Positions 1 through 7,965 of a stretch of DNA of 64,000 nt are shown here, in pieces. The first letter of the stretch is position 1. Each line of letters opens with the position of its first letter. The notes under the pieces are model-generated. The model saw nothing but the letters and a program-made list of their open reading frames with translations. It was not told where the DNA came from and made no database searches. A program made the position numbers and the translations under genes. The stretch comes from Aquamicrobium lusatiense (GTDB lineage: Bacteria > Pseudomonadota > Alphaproteobacteria > Rhizobiales > Rhizobiaceae): positions 186,001 through 250,000 of the forward strand of contig NZ_JACHEU010000004.1 in NCBI RefSeq assembly GCF_014201615.1. The letters run 5' to 3'.

Positions 1-228
1 GCCGCCATAATAGAGCACGAACAGCTGCACCAGAAATGGCGTGCCGCGGATGACCTCGATATAGGCCTGCATTATCCAGCCGACCGGGCGTGGCGCATAG
101 CGCTGGATCAGAGCAATGACGAGGCCCAGCACCATGCCGAAAAGCGTGCCCAGAAGCCAGCAGAGGATGGTGAGGCCAAAGCCGCGCAGCAGCATTGGCC
201 CATATTGCTGAAAGATGCTCCAGTCCAT
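1..228 (-). CDS. Polar amino-acid ABC transporter permease (partial, N-terminal 76 aa)
   Basis: This is the N-terminal part of an inner-membrane permease whose C-terminus lies beyond the left edge. It begins MDWSIFQQYG, has one clear hydrophobic helix (about residues 12-40), and then carries EVIRGTPFLVQL. That motif opens the membrane domain of HisM/GlnP-type amino-acid permeases. Its ATG overlaps the stop of the upstream permease by one base (TGATG), so the two are translationally coupled and probably form a heterodimer. Together with the binding protein at 1035-1853 they make a family-3 amino-acid uptake system. The ATPase gene is not visible and may lie to the left. The substrate cannot be read from the sequence. 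Confidence 0.88.
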   Translation of the reverse strand, partial: MDWSIFQQYGPMLLRGFGLTILCWLLGTLFGMVLGLVIALIQRYAPRPVGWIMQAYIEVIRGTPFLVQLFVLYYGG

Positions 229-875
229 CAGACGGCCATCCTGTGTTCGAGATAGCGGCCGAGCGCGGCCAGGAACAGGTTGATGAGGAGGTAGATGCAG
301 GCCGCAGCCAGATACACTTCCAGCGGCCTGAAGGTGGTAGCGGCCTGCGCCTGGCTGGCGCGGGTCAGTTCCAGAATGCCGACGACGGAGACCAGCGACG
401 ACACCTTGACCAGCAGGATCAGCTCATTGATGAGGGCCGGCAGCGACAGTCTCACGGCCTGCGGAAGAATGATGCGGGTCCAGATGTCGCGCGGTCCCAT
501 GCCGATGGCAGTGGCGGCTTCGGTCTGACCCTTCGGCAGCGCGTTGATGGCGCCCCGCCAGATCTCGGAAATATAGGCGCTGGCGCAGACGCCGATCGTG
601 ACAACGGCGGCGACCATTGCCGGCACGTCGATGCCGATGACGGGCAGCAGGTAGTAGAACAGGAGCAGTTGGACAAGCAGCGGCACGCCCCGCAGGAAGC
701 TGACCCACAGACCGGCAAAGCGGCGCAGCCATATCTGCTTTGAGAGGGCAGCGGCACAGATCAGGGTTCCAATGACGAGCCCGAGGGCGATGCCGAGCAC
801 GGAGATCAGCAACGTGTAGCGGGCTGCCCAGAAGAGGGGCCCGAAACTGTCGAGGAAAGTCTGGAAGGAGAACAT
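228..875 (-). CDS. Polar amino-acid ABC transporter permease
   Basis: A 215-residue inner-membrane protein of the HisMQ/GlnP family, full length for the family. Residues 55-75 contain WVSFLRGVPLLVQL, and the cytoplasmic EAA loop that docks the ATPase starts at Glu119 (EAATAIGMGPRD...) and runs to about residue 142. Around five hydrophobic segments are visible. It lies downstream of the solute-binding gene (159-bp gap holding a GC hairpin) and overlaps the next permease by one base. It should work as the partner of that second permease. The ligand is unknown; the binding protein belongs to the family that takes polar amino acids. Confidence 0.92.
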   Translation of the reverse strand: MFSFQTFLDSFGPLFWAARYTLLISVLGIALGLVIGTLICAAALSKQIWLRRFAGLWVSFLRGVPLLVQLLLFYYLLPVIGIDVPAMVAAVVTIGVCASAYISEIWRGAINALPKGQTEAATAIGMGPRDIWTRIILPQAVRLSLPALINELILLVKVSSLVSVVGILELTRASQAQAATTFRPLEVYLAAACIYLLINLFLAALGRYLEHRMAV

Positions 876-998
876 CGCGGCTCGCCAGTGGTGAGGGCAG
901 ACAAGATCATTTCATCAATTCACAGAAACGATCTGTTTGTTGGTTATCGCATTTTGCAGCGCCTGAGTTTTCGTTCGGCGCGCAAAATGCGCAAGGCA

Positions 999-1026
999 AT
1001 GCGGGCGAGGCAAGCCCCGCCCGCAT
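999..1026 (-). terminator. GC-rich hairpin after the binding-protein gene (attenuator or mRNA stabiliser)
   Basis: Nine bases after the binding-protein stop there is a stem of 9 perfect pairs (ATGCGGGCG with CGCCCGCAT), extended by three more pairs including one G-T, closed by a CTTG loop. No U-tract follows, so full termination is unlikely. In this position it would more plausibly protect the binding-protein mRNA and reduce read-through into the permeases. Confidence 0.5.
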
Positions 1027-1034
1027 CTCAGAAC

Positions 1035-1853
1035 TTACTTGGTGGGGACTTCGAGCGGCAGCTCGGTGTAGCTGCCCAGCCACTTCTCCTGAATGGCCTT
1101 CACGCGGCCGTCCTTGGTCATCTTGATGACGGCGTCGGCAATGGCCTTGGAGAAGCTCTCGCTGTCATCGCCCTTGCGCAGCACCCAGGCGAAATAGGTC
1201 GGCTCGCCGAAGGAGGCCGGCTCGAACAGGGCGAAGGTCTCGCCGCGGTTCTTGACCAGATAGGTGAGGTTCGGCAGCGAGCCGGCGACAGCGTCGAGGC
1301 GGCCGGCCGCGAGATCGGCATAGGCTTCGTCGGTGGTGCCATATTCCTTGACGGTCACGCCGCCGAGCTTCTCACCGAAGGCCTGCAGCTGGCGGAACTG
1401 AGCCGTGCCCTGCTGGACGCCAACGGTCTTGCCCTTGATGTCTTCGGGTTTCTTCAGCTCGGTGTTGTTTGCGGCGCGCACCAGCGAGACGGTAGCGTCG
1501 GCGATCGGCAGGGTGAAGGTGTAGCGCTCGATACGCTCAGGCGTGATGGTCACGGGAGCGATCACGATGTCGAACTTCTTGACCTCGAGGCCCGGCAGTT
1601 CGGCCGTCCACGGAATATCCTGATAGACCGGCTCGACGCCGAGTTCCTTGGACACTTCGTCGAACAGGTCCTTGGTCATGCCCTGATAGACGCCGTCGAT
1701 CAGCATGTCGAAGGGAGCGTAGTGCATATCGGTCGCGGTGACGATCTTGCCGGCGGCCTTGATGTCGGCGAGCTGGTCAGCGCTGGCGGGAGCCGCCAGA
1801 GCCATCAGCGCGATGCCGGCGAGCGCCGACTTCAGAATTCTGGAAAGTGTCAT
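1035..1853 (-). CDS. Family-3 extracellular solute-binding protein (amino-acid ABC transporter)
   Basis: A 272-residue periplasmic binding protein. Residues 1-25 form a signal peptide with a basic N-terminus, hydrophobic core and ASA-DQ cleavage site. The mature part has the family-3 layout: the N-lobe strand with Y-x-P-F-D near residue 46, GMTKDLFDEV, the hinge region around FDIVIAPVTITPER, and GKTVGVQQGT in lobe two. It is preceded by a good AGGAGA ribosome-binding site. It is the first gene of the visible transporter operon and delivers ligand to the permeases at 1-875. Ligand specificity (basic, acidic or cyclic amino acid) is not determinable here. Confidence 0.92.
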   Translation of the reverse strand: MTLSRILKSALAGIALMALAAPASADQLADIKAAGKIVTATDMHYAPFDMLIDGVYQGMTKDLFDEVSKELGVEPVYQDIPWTAELPGLEVKKFDIVIAPVTITPERIERYTFTLPIADATVSLVRAANNTELKKPEDIKGKTVGVQQGTAQFRQLQAFGEKLGGVTVKEYGTTDEAYADLAAGRLDAVAGSLPNLTYLVKNRGETFALFEPASFGEPTYFAWVLRKGDDSESFSKAIADAVIKMTKDGRVKAIQEKWLGSYTELPLEVPTK

Positions 1854-2061
1854 TTCGTTCTCCTTGCTGGACGGTTATGTCGGGAGTTCATGAGAATGAG
1901 CGCAGCGGCTGCTTCCGGTGGATGCAGTGTCCGGTATCTGCATTTTCATGCGGCTGCCGGGCATTTGCCTCTGCTCTCATGCGCGTGAGTCCGTGACCTC
2001 GTTATTGTTCATTTTTCAACGTGTTACCAGTCACCCGGACACGAAGCCTGCCAAAGTCTAA

Positions 2062-2078
2062 CTGGCCCGTCAGGCCAG
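2062..2078 (-). terminator. Small hairpin over the acyl-CoA dehydrogenase stop codon
   Basis: A 6-bp perfect stem (CTGGCC with GGCCAG) with a 5-nt loop spans the TGA stop of the acyl-CoA dehydrogenase gene. It is followed by TTAG rather than a U-run, so it is at best a weak terminator. Confidence 0.28.
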
Positions 2079-3233
2079 CATATTGCCCGAGATGATGATA
2101 CGCTGAATCTCGCTCGATCCCTCGTAAATTCGCATGATGCGAAGATCCCGGTTGATACGCTCGACGGGAAAGTCGCGCGTATAGCCGTAGCCGCCATGCA
2201 ATTGCAGTGCGATGTCGGCAATTTTTCCCGCTGCTTCCGACGCGCCGAGCTTGGCCATCGAGGAGGCGAGCGAAAAACGTCCGCCATGCTCGTGGGCAAG
2301 GCCGCGCTGGCGTGCGGCCTCCTGCGACAGAAGCAGGGCCGAGGAGTAGGCGATGCCCATGTCGGCGATCATCCAGCGTATGCCCTGGCGATCGGACAGC
2401 GCCATGCCGCCGATGACGCGGTCCTTCGCGTAGACGATGGCGGCGTCCATGGTTGCCTTTGCCATACCGAGACACTGGGCGGCGACTTCGATGCGGCCAT
2501 TGTCCAGCACCTGCATGGCGGTACGGAAGCCCTTGCCTTCTTCGCCGAGCAGGGCATCGTGCGGGAGCTGGCAATCGAGATTGAGGGTGAAAACGTGGCC
2601 GCCCCTGAGGCCCATGGTCTTCTCGGGCAGGCCGGCTTCGAGCCCCGGCGTGCCCTTCGGCACGATGAATGCCGAAATGCCGCGATGCGCCTTCTCCGGA
2701 TCGGTCACGGCGTAGACGATGATGAAATCCGCCACGCCGCCATTGGAGATGAAGCACTTGGTGCCCTTGAGGTGCCAGCCGCTTTCGGTGCGCCGCGCCC
2801 GCGTCTTCATGTCGGCGGGATCGGAACCGGCGGTCGGCTCGGTCAGCGCGAAGGCGGCCAGCGCCTCGCCCGCGGCGGCCTTGGGCAACCATTCATGCTT
2901 CTGCTCCTCAGTGCCGCCGATGAGCACGGAATCTGTCGCTAGATAGTGCGCCGTCAGGGCCGAGGCGGTCGAGCCGCAGGCGCCGGCCACGATCGATACG
3001 GCCCGCAGCAGGGCAGGGGCGGAAATGCCGCCGCCGCCATAGGCTTCCGGCAGATTGGCGCCCATCATGCCCGCTTCGCCGAGCGTGGCGAGCTGCTCAT
3101 GCACGAAGCGCGACGTCTCGTCGGTCTCGGCCGCAAGCGGCGCGATCTTGTCGGCGCACATCCGTTCCAGAACCTCGCAGAACATGCGCTCCTCTTCGGA
3201 CAGCATGTGCCAGGGATCGTCAATCTGCGTCAT
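2070..3233 (-). CDS. Acyl-CoA dehydrogenase family protein
   Basis: A 387-residue flavoprotein of the acyl-CoA dehydrogenase superfamily, usual length. It should oxidise an acyl-CoA to the 2,3-enoyl-CoA with FAD and pass electrons to ETF. Visible features are the FAD-binding FALTEPTAGSDPADMKT segment (about residue 130), the mid-domain WHLKGTKCFISNGG, and the C-terminal MRIYEGSSEIQR. The Glu of that last motif (residue 371) occupies the catalytic base position. The start at 3233 (MTQIDDPWHML) gives a typical N-terminus and overlaps the CoA-transferase gene by 14 bp. A longer open frame upstream is only the shadow of that gene. The pair suggests activation of a free acid by CoA transfer followed by dehydrogenation. 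The substrate is unknown. Confidence 0.93.
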   Translation of the reverse strand: MTQIDDPWHMLSEEERMFCEVLERMCADKIAPLAAETDETSRFVHEQLATLGEAGMMGANLPEAYGGGGISAPALLRAVSIVAGACGSTASALTAHYLATDSVLIGGTEEQKHEWLPKAAAGEALAAFALTEPTAGSDPADMKTRARRTESGWHLKGTKCFISNGGVADFIIVYAVTDPEKAHRGISAFIVPKGTPGLEAGLPEKTMGLRGGHVFTLNLDCQLPHDALLGEEGKGFRTAMQVLDNGRIEVAAQCLGMAKATMDAAIVYAKDRVIGGMALSDRQGIRWMIADMGIAYSSALLLSQEAARQRGLAHEHGGRFSLASSMAKLGASEAAGKIADIALQLHGGYGYTRDFPVERINRDLRIMRIYEGSSEIQRIIISGNMLA

Positions 3234-4389
3234 GCGCGTACTCCAGTCCAAATTCCTTGAGAACCGCCTCGATATCGCCGCCGAGACGCGGCGCGGAGGT
3301 CGGGCTGACGGGCTTGTCGCCGTCGAAACGTACGGGCTGGCCGACAACCGGCGCGCGCCCGAGAACAGGATGCGGCAGCTCGCTGACCAGACCGCGCGTC
3401 GAGGCATGCTCGTTGTTGGCGGCCTGCGCGATGTCCCAGATCGGCGCGGTGGGCAGGCCCTGTGCGGACAGCGCGGCGACGGCTTCCTCCGTCGTCAGCG
3501 TGCCGGACCATTCCTCGATCAGCGCGCGCAGGGCGGGCTCGTTCTCCGTGCGGCTGCTGTCGCTGGCGAAGCGGGGATCGGCTGCGATCTCCGGCTTGCC
3601 GATCAGCGCCGCCAGACGCTGGAACTGGCCGCCATTGAGCACGGCGATGACGACCTGCCCGTCGCTGGTGCGGAAGCAGCCGAACGGCGTGGAAAGCGGA
3701 TGGCGGTTGCCGACCCGGCCGGGCATGACGCCATCGTAGAGATACTGGGCGTGGCTGGTCGTCAGCATGGAGAAAAGGGCGTCATACATGGCGACGTCGA
3801 TCGTGGCGCCCTGTCCGGTCGCATTGCGCTGCACCAGGGCCGCCATGATCGACCAGCTTGCGAACAGGCCGGCGATGAGATCGGCCACGCTTTCGCCGGT
3901 CTTGAGCGGCGCGCCGCCTTCCTCGCCGGTCGAGGCCATCAGGCCGGACATGGCCTGCACCACCAGATCGTAGGCGGGCAGGTCGGTGAACGGCCCCTGC
4001 TGGCCGAAACCGGAAATCGAGCAGTAGATGAGGCGCGGATTGGCGGCGCGCAGCGCTTCTGCGCCAAGGCCCAGCCGCGCGGCGACGCCGGGGCGGAAGT
4101 TTTCCACAACAACGTCGACGCGGGCGGCCAGCTCCTGCGCGAGCTTCAGATCGGCCGGCTTCTTCAGGTCGAGCGCAAGGCTCTGCTTGCCGCGATTGTT
4201 GAGGGTGAAGAGTGCGCTTTCGCCTTCTTTGAACGGACCGATGTGACGATAGTCGTCGCCGGCCGGCGGTTCGAGCTTGATGATCTGCGCGCCGAGATCG
4301 GCCATCAGCGCAGTGCAGTAGGGACCGGCCAGAACGCGCGAAAGGTCAAGGACCCTGATCCCGGAAAGCGGCCCGCTCACAGACAGCAT
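3220..4389 (-). CDS. Class III (CaiB/BaiF) CoA-transferase
   Basis: A 389-residue family III CoA-transferase moving CoA between acyl-CoA and a free carboxylate through an aspartyl-CoA intermediate. The family N-terminus PLSGIRVLDLSRVLAGP is present. The nucleophilic Asp lies in PAYDLVVQAMSG (Asp141 from the ATG used). The C-terminal GCFRTSDGQVVIAV and NRHP motifs are also intact. The start is uncertain. The ATG at 4389 lacks a clear ribosome-binding site. A GTG at 4380 would begin directly with the conserved SGPLSGIRV, and the TGA of a short upstream reading frame overlaps that GTG. The gene is co-transcribed with the acyl-CoA dehydrogenase and divergent from the GntR regulator. Confidence 0.92.
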   Translation of the reverse strand: MLSVSGPLSGIRVLDLSRVLAGPYCTALMADLGAQIIKLEPPAGDDYRHIGPFKEGESALFTLNNRGKQSLALDLKKPADLKLAQELAARVDVVVENFRPGVAARLGLGAEALRAANPRLIYCSISGFGQQGPFTDLPAYDLVVQAMSGLMASTGEEGGAPLKTGESVADLIAGLFASWSIMAALVQRNATGQGATIDVAMYDALFSMLTTSHAQYLYDGVMPGRVGNRHPLSTPFGCFRTSDGQVVIAVLNGGQFQRLAALIGKPEIAADPRFASDSSRTENEPALRALIEEWSGTLTTEEAVAALSAQGLPTAPIWDIAQAANNEHASTRGLVSELPHPVLGRAPVVGQPVRFDGDKPVSPTSAPRLGGDIEAVLKEFGLEYAHDAD

Positions 4390-4463
4390 CCCGGCATGAA
4401 GGCGGCGCTTTGCGCCAATACGGCCATGGCAGTCTGGCTTGTCGCCAAAACGAATTCGGGCAT
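4377..4463 (-). CDS. Short leader reading frame (28 aa) overlapping the CoA-transferase start
   Basis: An ATG at 4463 is preceded five bases away by GGGAGG, the best ribosome-binding site in the 5' region. It opens a 28-codon, mostly hydrophobic frame (MPEFVLATSQTAM...). The TGA stop overlaps a possible GTG start of the CoA-transferase (CTGTGAGCG) and lies within the first codons of the annotated gene. This arrangement suits translational coupling of the CoA-transferase to a leader peptide. No function for the peptide itself can be claimed. The alternative is that the ribosome-binding site match is chance. Confidence 0.35.
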   Translation of the reverse strand: MPEFVLATSQTAMAVLAQSAAFMPGCCL

Positions 4464-4599
4464 GTCAGCCTCCCGGTGCGGGCTGCGCATACGTGGCCGA
4501 TGCGGCAGCGAAACTCTGTCGGGTCTGGATAGCCGGGACGCCTCTCGGGCGTCCTCATCATTCTCCTCACCCTGACCGACCCTAACAACAACTCCACCT

Positions 4600-4637
4600 C
4601 TATGTCTATACTTATATTGGGTCTATGTATAAACTTA
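4600..4637. promoter_or_regulatory. Two 15-bp direct repeats, candidate GntR operator
   Basis: Within the divergent intergenic region an AT-rich block holds CTATGTCTATACTTA (4600-4614) and CTATGTATAAACTTA (4623-4637). They match at 13 of 15 positions and are spaced 23 bp start to start, about two helical turns. The block contrasts with the GC-rich surroundings and lies between the CoA-transferase and GntR genes. It is the natural candidate for the operator of the regulator at 4835. Confidence 0.5.
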
Positions 4638-4834
4638 TTTAGGGGGAAGGCTTCACGCCCAATGGCGCTGAACAGGGGGCGCTGAACAGGCCGCTGGGAG
4701 CGAGTGGGACAAAGTGTTGCGCGTAAAGACAGGTGGAGGAAACGCGCCACATCGGGCATGAGATCGAACCGCAACCGATTCCGGTTTCCGGACCTTTACA
4801 GAAGGTTGCAAGGTGACAGGAGCATGAGGCTGGC

Positions 4835-5599
4835 ATGATCGACAAGCCGTTGGGATCGACGTCGCCGAAAGCGCAGAATATCGCCAACGAGGTGCGCCGG
4901 CGTATCGTCGAGCGCGAGTGGAGGCAGGGGGAGCGCATCCCCGATGAAGCCGACCTTGCCATCGAGTTCGATGCAGCGCGGGCAACCGTCAACAAGGCAT
5001 TGCAGCTTCTGGCGGACGAGGGACTGCTTGAGCGCCGCCGCAGGGCGGGCACCCGGGTCACCATCAATCCCGTCCGCAAGGCGACGGTGACGATTTCCAT
5101 CGTGCGTGAGCAGGTGGAGCAAGCCGGCAGGGTTTATGGTCACAGGGTGGTGGCTCTGCGCCACAGCCCCGCGCCCCCTGCCATCGCGGCCAGGCTCGGC
5201 CTTTCGCCGGGCAAGGTTCTGGTGCACATGCGCGCGGTGCATTATGGCGACGGGCAGCCGTTTCAGCTCGAAGACCGCTGGATCAACACGGATTCCGTAC
5301 CCGAACTCAAAACCTTCGATTTCTGGCAGCTCAACGCCAATGAATGGCTGGTGCAGAACGCGCCCTATCTGGGCGCCGAGTTGACCTTCAGCGCGGCCAA
5401 CGCGGATGCGCGCGAGGCGCGATTGCTGCAGACGCAACCGGGACAGGCATTGCTGATCATGCACCGCACGACATGGAACGATCTCGGGCCGATCACCACG
5501 GTTCGGGTGGCGTGCCAGCCGGGACATCTCATCAGCACCGAAGGAATTTACCATCGCGGCAGCTGGACGCCGGATGAAGGCAGCGCGCCGGCCGTCTGA
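4835..5599 (+). CDS. GntR family (HutC/UTRA subfamily) transcriptional regulator
   Basis: A 254-residue one-component regulator. Residues 12-78 form the GntR winged helix (ANEVRRRIVEREWRQGERIPDEADLA, then ARATVNKALQLLADEGLLERRRRAGTRV). Residues 95-240 are a UTRA effector domain, with the typical PGKVLVHMRAVHYGDGQPFQLEDRWI and the C-terminal LIMHRTTW. HutC-type proteins usually repress a neighbouring catabolic operon and are released by a pathway metabolite. The obvious target is the divergent CoA-transferase/acyl-CoA dehydrogenase pair through the direct repeats at 4600-4637. The ATG at 4835 is preceded by GAGG eight bases upstream. Confidence 0.92.
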   Translation: MIDKPLGSTSPKAQNIANEVRRRIVEREWRQGERIPDEADLAIEFDAARATVNKALQLLADEGLLERRRRAGTRVTINPVRKATVTISIVREQVEQAGRVYGHRVVALRHSPAPPAIAARLGLSPGKVLVHMRAVHYGDGQPFQLEDRWINTDSVPELKTFDFWQLNANEWLVQNAPYLGAELTFSAANADAREARLLQTQPGQALLIMHRTTWNDLGPITTVRVACQPGHLISTEGIYHRGSWTPDEGSAPAV

Positions 5600-5631
5600 A
5601 TTCCGGCGCGGCTGCAACTTCCCGTTTCCGT

Positions 5632-6468
5632 TCAGTGTGACAGGAGTACGGGCATCACGAGGTTGTTGAGGACGCCTTCCGTAGCGCCGCCAAGCACGAA
5701 GTCGCGCAGACGCGAATGTCCGTAGCCGCCCATGACAAGCAGCTGGCACCCGCGCTGAAGGGCTTCCTGCTGAAGCGCCTCCGCGATGGGACGGCCCTGT
5801 GCTTTCACGGTAGAGGCCGTGGCATTCACGCCTCGCTGGCGCAAAGCCGCCGCAAGGCGCTCTTCATCGCCTGCGTTTTTCAGCGGCTTTTCGTCCACCA
5901 CGGTGATGACGGAGACGGCGGAAGCCCGTTCGAGGAATGGCCGCGCATCTGCCAGGGCCCGCGCGGCGACACGGCTGCCATCCCAGGCTATGGCGATGTT
6001 GTCGAAAGCGGAGGGCTTCGTCGTTTCCGGCACAAGGAGGGCGGGTCGGCCCGAGCCGAAAACCACCGCCTCGGCGGTGGCGCGCGCGGTCTGGTTTCCT
6101 GCATCCAGCCCGACGAGGCTGAAATCATAGTAGCGAGCCTGCTGCGCGGCGGTTTCCGCCAGCAAAGGAAGGGCCACGGCAATCGTCTGAGCGTCGAATT
6201 CAGCCGCCGCTTTATGAGCGTTTTCCCGAAGCAGGTCGAGCAGATGCTCCCCGCGACGCCGGCTTTCCGCTTCGGCCTGCCTGATCAGGTCCGGAGTGTT
6301 AAGCAACAGCTTCGACAGCGCCGTCGAGACATTGGGAATGCTGACATTGATGGCAAGCGCATGGATGCCCGCGTCCATGCCTGCCGCGATCGCGGCAACC
6401 TGTCCGGCCAGCCCGTCTGCATTGGCATCGGGATGCGTGACGAGAGGAACGAAGAGCTGCGTTTTCAA
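5632..6468 (-). CDS. Tandem-type universal stress protein (UspA family)
   Basis: A 278-residue cytoplasmic protein with two Usp-like halves. The N-terminal half (1-140) is degenerate. The C-terminal half (about 155-278) keeps the beta-alpha start NIAIAWDGSRVAARAL and the ATP-binding loop GGYGHSRLRDFVLGG at 247-261, matching the G-x2-G-x9-G pattern. It probably binds ATP through the second domain only. A good AGGAGA ribosome-binding site precedes the ATG. It faces the GntR gene tail to tail and lies downstream of a PAS-LuxR regulator on the same strand. The stress or signal is not evident from the sequence. Confidence 0.9.
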   Translation of the reverse strand: MKTQLFVPLVTHPDANADGLAGQVAAIAAGMDAGIHALAINVSIPNVSTALSKLLLNTPDLIRQAEAESRRRGEHLLDLLRENAHKAAAEFDAQTIAVALPLLAETAAQQARYYDFSLVGLDAGNQTARATAEAVVFGSGRPALLVPETTKPSAFDNIAIAWDGSRVAARALADARPFLERASAVSVITVVDEKPLKNAGDEERLAAALRQRGVNATASTVKAQGRPIAEALQQEALQRGCQLLVMGGYGHSRLRDFVLGGATEGVLNNLVMPVLLSH

Positions 6469-6491
6469 GCTGGTTCTCCTTTGTCGTCGCG

Positions 6492-6515
6492 CCGTTTTTC
6501 CCGAACGGAAAACGG
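6492..6515. promoter_or_regulatory. Inverted repeat between usp and the LuxR gene
   Basis: CCGTTTTTCC...GGAAAACGG forms a stem with one bulged T and a 5-nt loop, about 25 bp upstream of the usp start. On the minus strand no U-run follows, so a regulatory site or weak terminator are both possible. Confidence 0.3.
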
Positions 6516-6606
6516 CATCATTCCGCTTTTTTACGCCGCAATGGCAAAAGCCGGGTTGATCCAGCGCAAACGTAGCCGCTTCTGCCTCTCCGGTGCAGCA
6601 GGAATT

Positions 6607-7215
6607 TCAGGTTTCCCGCGACCCTTCCTGCGAGAGGAACCAGGCAACGAGTTCAAAGGAGTTGCGCACTGCCGCTATCCTGCAGAGCCGCAACCTGTGC
6701 GTTTCTATGGTGCGGCGGGAAAGGCCAAGCTCCCGTGCGATTTCCTCGCTCGTCTTGCCCTGCGCGATCAGTGTGAGGATCTGGCGCTGGCGATCGGTAA
6801 TGACGGCCATGGTCTGCGACACCGGCCGGTTCATCGGCTCGAAGCAATAAAGCGCGTCGGCGAAAGGATCGCTGGCATGGCGGGATTTCCCGTTGACGCT
6901 GCACCAGAAGGTGCGGCCGTCCCGGCTCATCATGATGCGCTCGTCGTAATAGGTCTTGCCGCCGGAAAGATGGGTGCCCCACATATAGCCGGTACGGATG
7001 AAGTCCGCGATCTTCGGGTAGAGGCGCGAGAAGCTCTGATCCACCAGTTCGGCGCGTTCATAGCCGAACAAGGATGAAAACTCGCTGTTGCAGTCGCGGA
7101 TGATGCGATGCGTGGCATGAACCATCGGCAGCGGGATGTCATCCAGCCTGAAGGTGGTGGTGCCGGGAACCAGATTGGTCGGTGGTCTGGGGCTCATTGC
7201 GTATAAATACGACAT
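6607..7215 (-). CDS. PAS-LuxR type transcriptional regulator
   Basis: A roughly 202-residue regulator with an N-terminal PAS fold (about 20-125, including RIIRDCNSEFSSLFGYERAEL and the WCSVNGKSR strand). The C-terminal LuxR helix-turn-helix starts near residue 139, ITDRQRQILTLIAQGKTSEE then ARELGLSRRTIETH, with the conserved Glu, Leu and Thr positions. No histidine kinase or receiver is seen, so the PAS domain is the likely sensor. The start is uncertain: 7215 (MSYLYAM) or 7197 (MSPRPP). The open frame runs on to 7311 but would pass through a perfect inverted repeat, so it is probably not coding there. It lies just upstream of the usp gene on the same strand and may control it. Confidence 0.82.
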   Translation of the reverse strand: MSYLYAMSPRPPTNLVPGTTTFRLDDIPLPMVHATHRIIRDCNSEFSSLFGYERAELVDQSFSRLYPKIADFIRTGYMWGTHLSGGKTYYDERIMMSRDGRTFWCSVNGKSRHASDPFADALYCFEPMNRPVSQTMAVITDRQRQILTLIAQGKTSEEIARELGLSRRTIETHRLRLCRIAAVRNSFELVAWFLSQEGSRET

Positions 7216-7292
7216 GGTGCGGGTCCCGCAAGATGGCGCGGGCAGCAGGCACACATCGCGATACGCCTTGAGGTTTTGCCCCCGAGCTTGCC

Positions 7293-7319
7293 GTCCGAAA
7301 ATGATTCTCATTTTCGGAC
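7293..7319 (-). terminator. Perfect 12-bp inverted repeat downstream of scoB
   Basis: GTCCGAAAATGA and its exact complement TCATTTTCGGAC are separated by three bases, 14 bp after the scoB stop. The arms carry runs of A and T, but no separate U-tract follows. It could terminate scoB transcripts or serve as an operator for the LuxR-type gene that begins about 80 bp further on. Confidence 0.45.
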
Positions 7320-7332
7320 TGCTTGGCCGGGT

Positions 7333-7965
7333 CTAGCCGACGATGGTGGCTTCCGTTGCGGCACGCAATTCCGCTTCACTGACGCCGGCTGCGCATTCAA
7401 CGATCTTCAGGCCGCCGGGCACAACGTCGAGCACGCCCAGATTGGTGATGATGCGGTCAACCACGCCCTTGCCGGTCAGCGGCAGGGTGCAGGCTTTCAG
7501 AACCTTGGTTTCTCCGGCCTTGTTGGTGTGGTCCATGACGACGACGACGCGGCCGACACCGGCCACCAGATCCATGGCGCCGCCCATGCCCTTGACGAGC
7601 TTGCCGGGGATCATCCAGTTGGCGAGATCGCCGTTCTCGGCCACTTCCATGGCGCCGAGGATGGCCATGTTGATCTTGCCGCCGCGGATCATGGCGAAGG
7701 AGGTGGCGCTGTCGAAGAAGGCCGTCTGCGGCAGTTCGGTGATCGTCTGCTTGCCAGCATTGATCAGGTCGGGATCTTCCTCGCCCTCATAGGGGAAGGG
7801 GCCCATGCCCAGCATGCCGTTCTCCGATTGCAGCGTGACCTCGACGCCTTCGGGGATGTAGTTGGCCACCAGAGTCGGAATGCCGATGCCGAGGTTCACA
7901 TACCAGCCGTCCTGAAGCTCACGGGCGGCGCGTGCCGCCATCTCGTTGCGATCCCAGCCAGCCAT
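7333..7965 (-). CDS. scoB: 3-oxoacid CoA-transferase subunit B
   Basis: The 210-residue beta subunit of a class I CoA-transferase (succinyl-CoA:3-ketoacid, ScoB/PcaJ/AtoA group). The catalytic glutamate is Glu48 in [12 protein letters not shown], preceded by the glycine-rich [16 protein letters not shown]. It completes ketone-body or 3-oxoadipate activation with subunit A. Its ATG overlaps the stop of scoA by one base, the usual coupled arrangement. No acetoacetyl-CoA thiolase or protocatechuate gene lies nearby, so acetoacetate versus 3-oxoadipate cannot be decided, though the sequence reads closer to ScoB than PcaJ. Confidence 0.92.
   Translation of the reverse strand: MAGWDRNEMAARAARELQDGWYVNLGIGIPTLVANYIPEGVEVTLQSENGMLGMGPFPYEGEEDPDLINAGKQTITELPQTAFFDSATSFAMIRGGKINMAILGAMEVAENGDLANWMIPGKLVKGMGGAMDLVAGVGRVVVVMDHTNKAGETKVLKACTLPLTGKGVVDRIITNLGVLDVVPGGLKIVECAAGVSEAELRAATEATIVG

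Noticed and set aside
195..743. A 182-aa open frame on the plus strand
   Set aside because: It is antisense to a clear amino-acid permease, rich in Gly/Arg/Asp/Gln as expected for the complement of high-GC coding DNA, and has no ribosome-binding site.
3055..4575. A 506-aa plus-strand open frame
   Set aside because: It covers the CoA-transferase on the opposite strand, which has full family motifs. The translation shows no domain and has shadow composition.
4346..4774. A 142-aa minus-strand frame across the GntR intergenic region
   Set aside because: It would be translated through the AT-rich direct repeats that look like an operator, and it resembles no protein I know.
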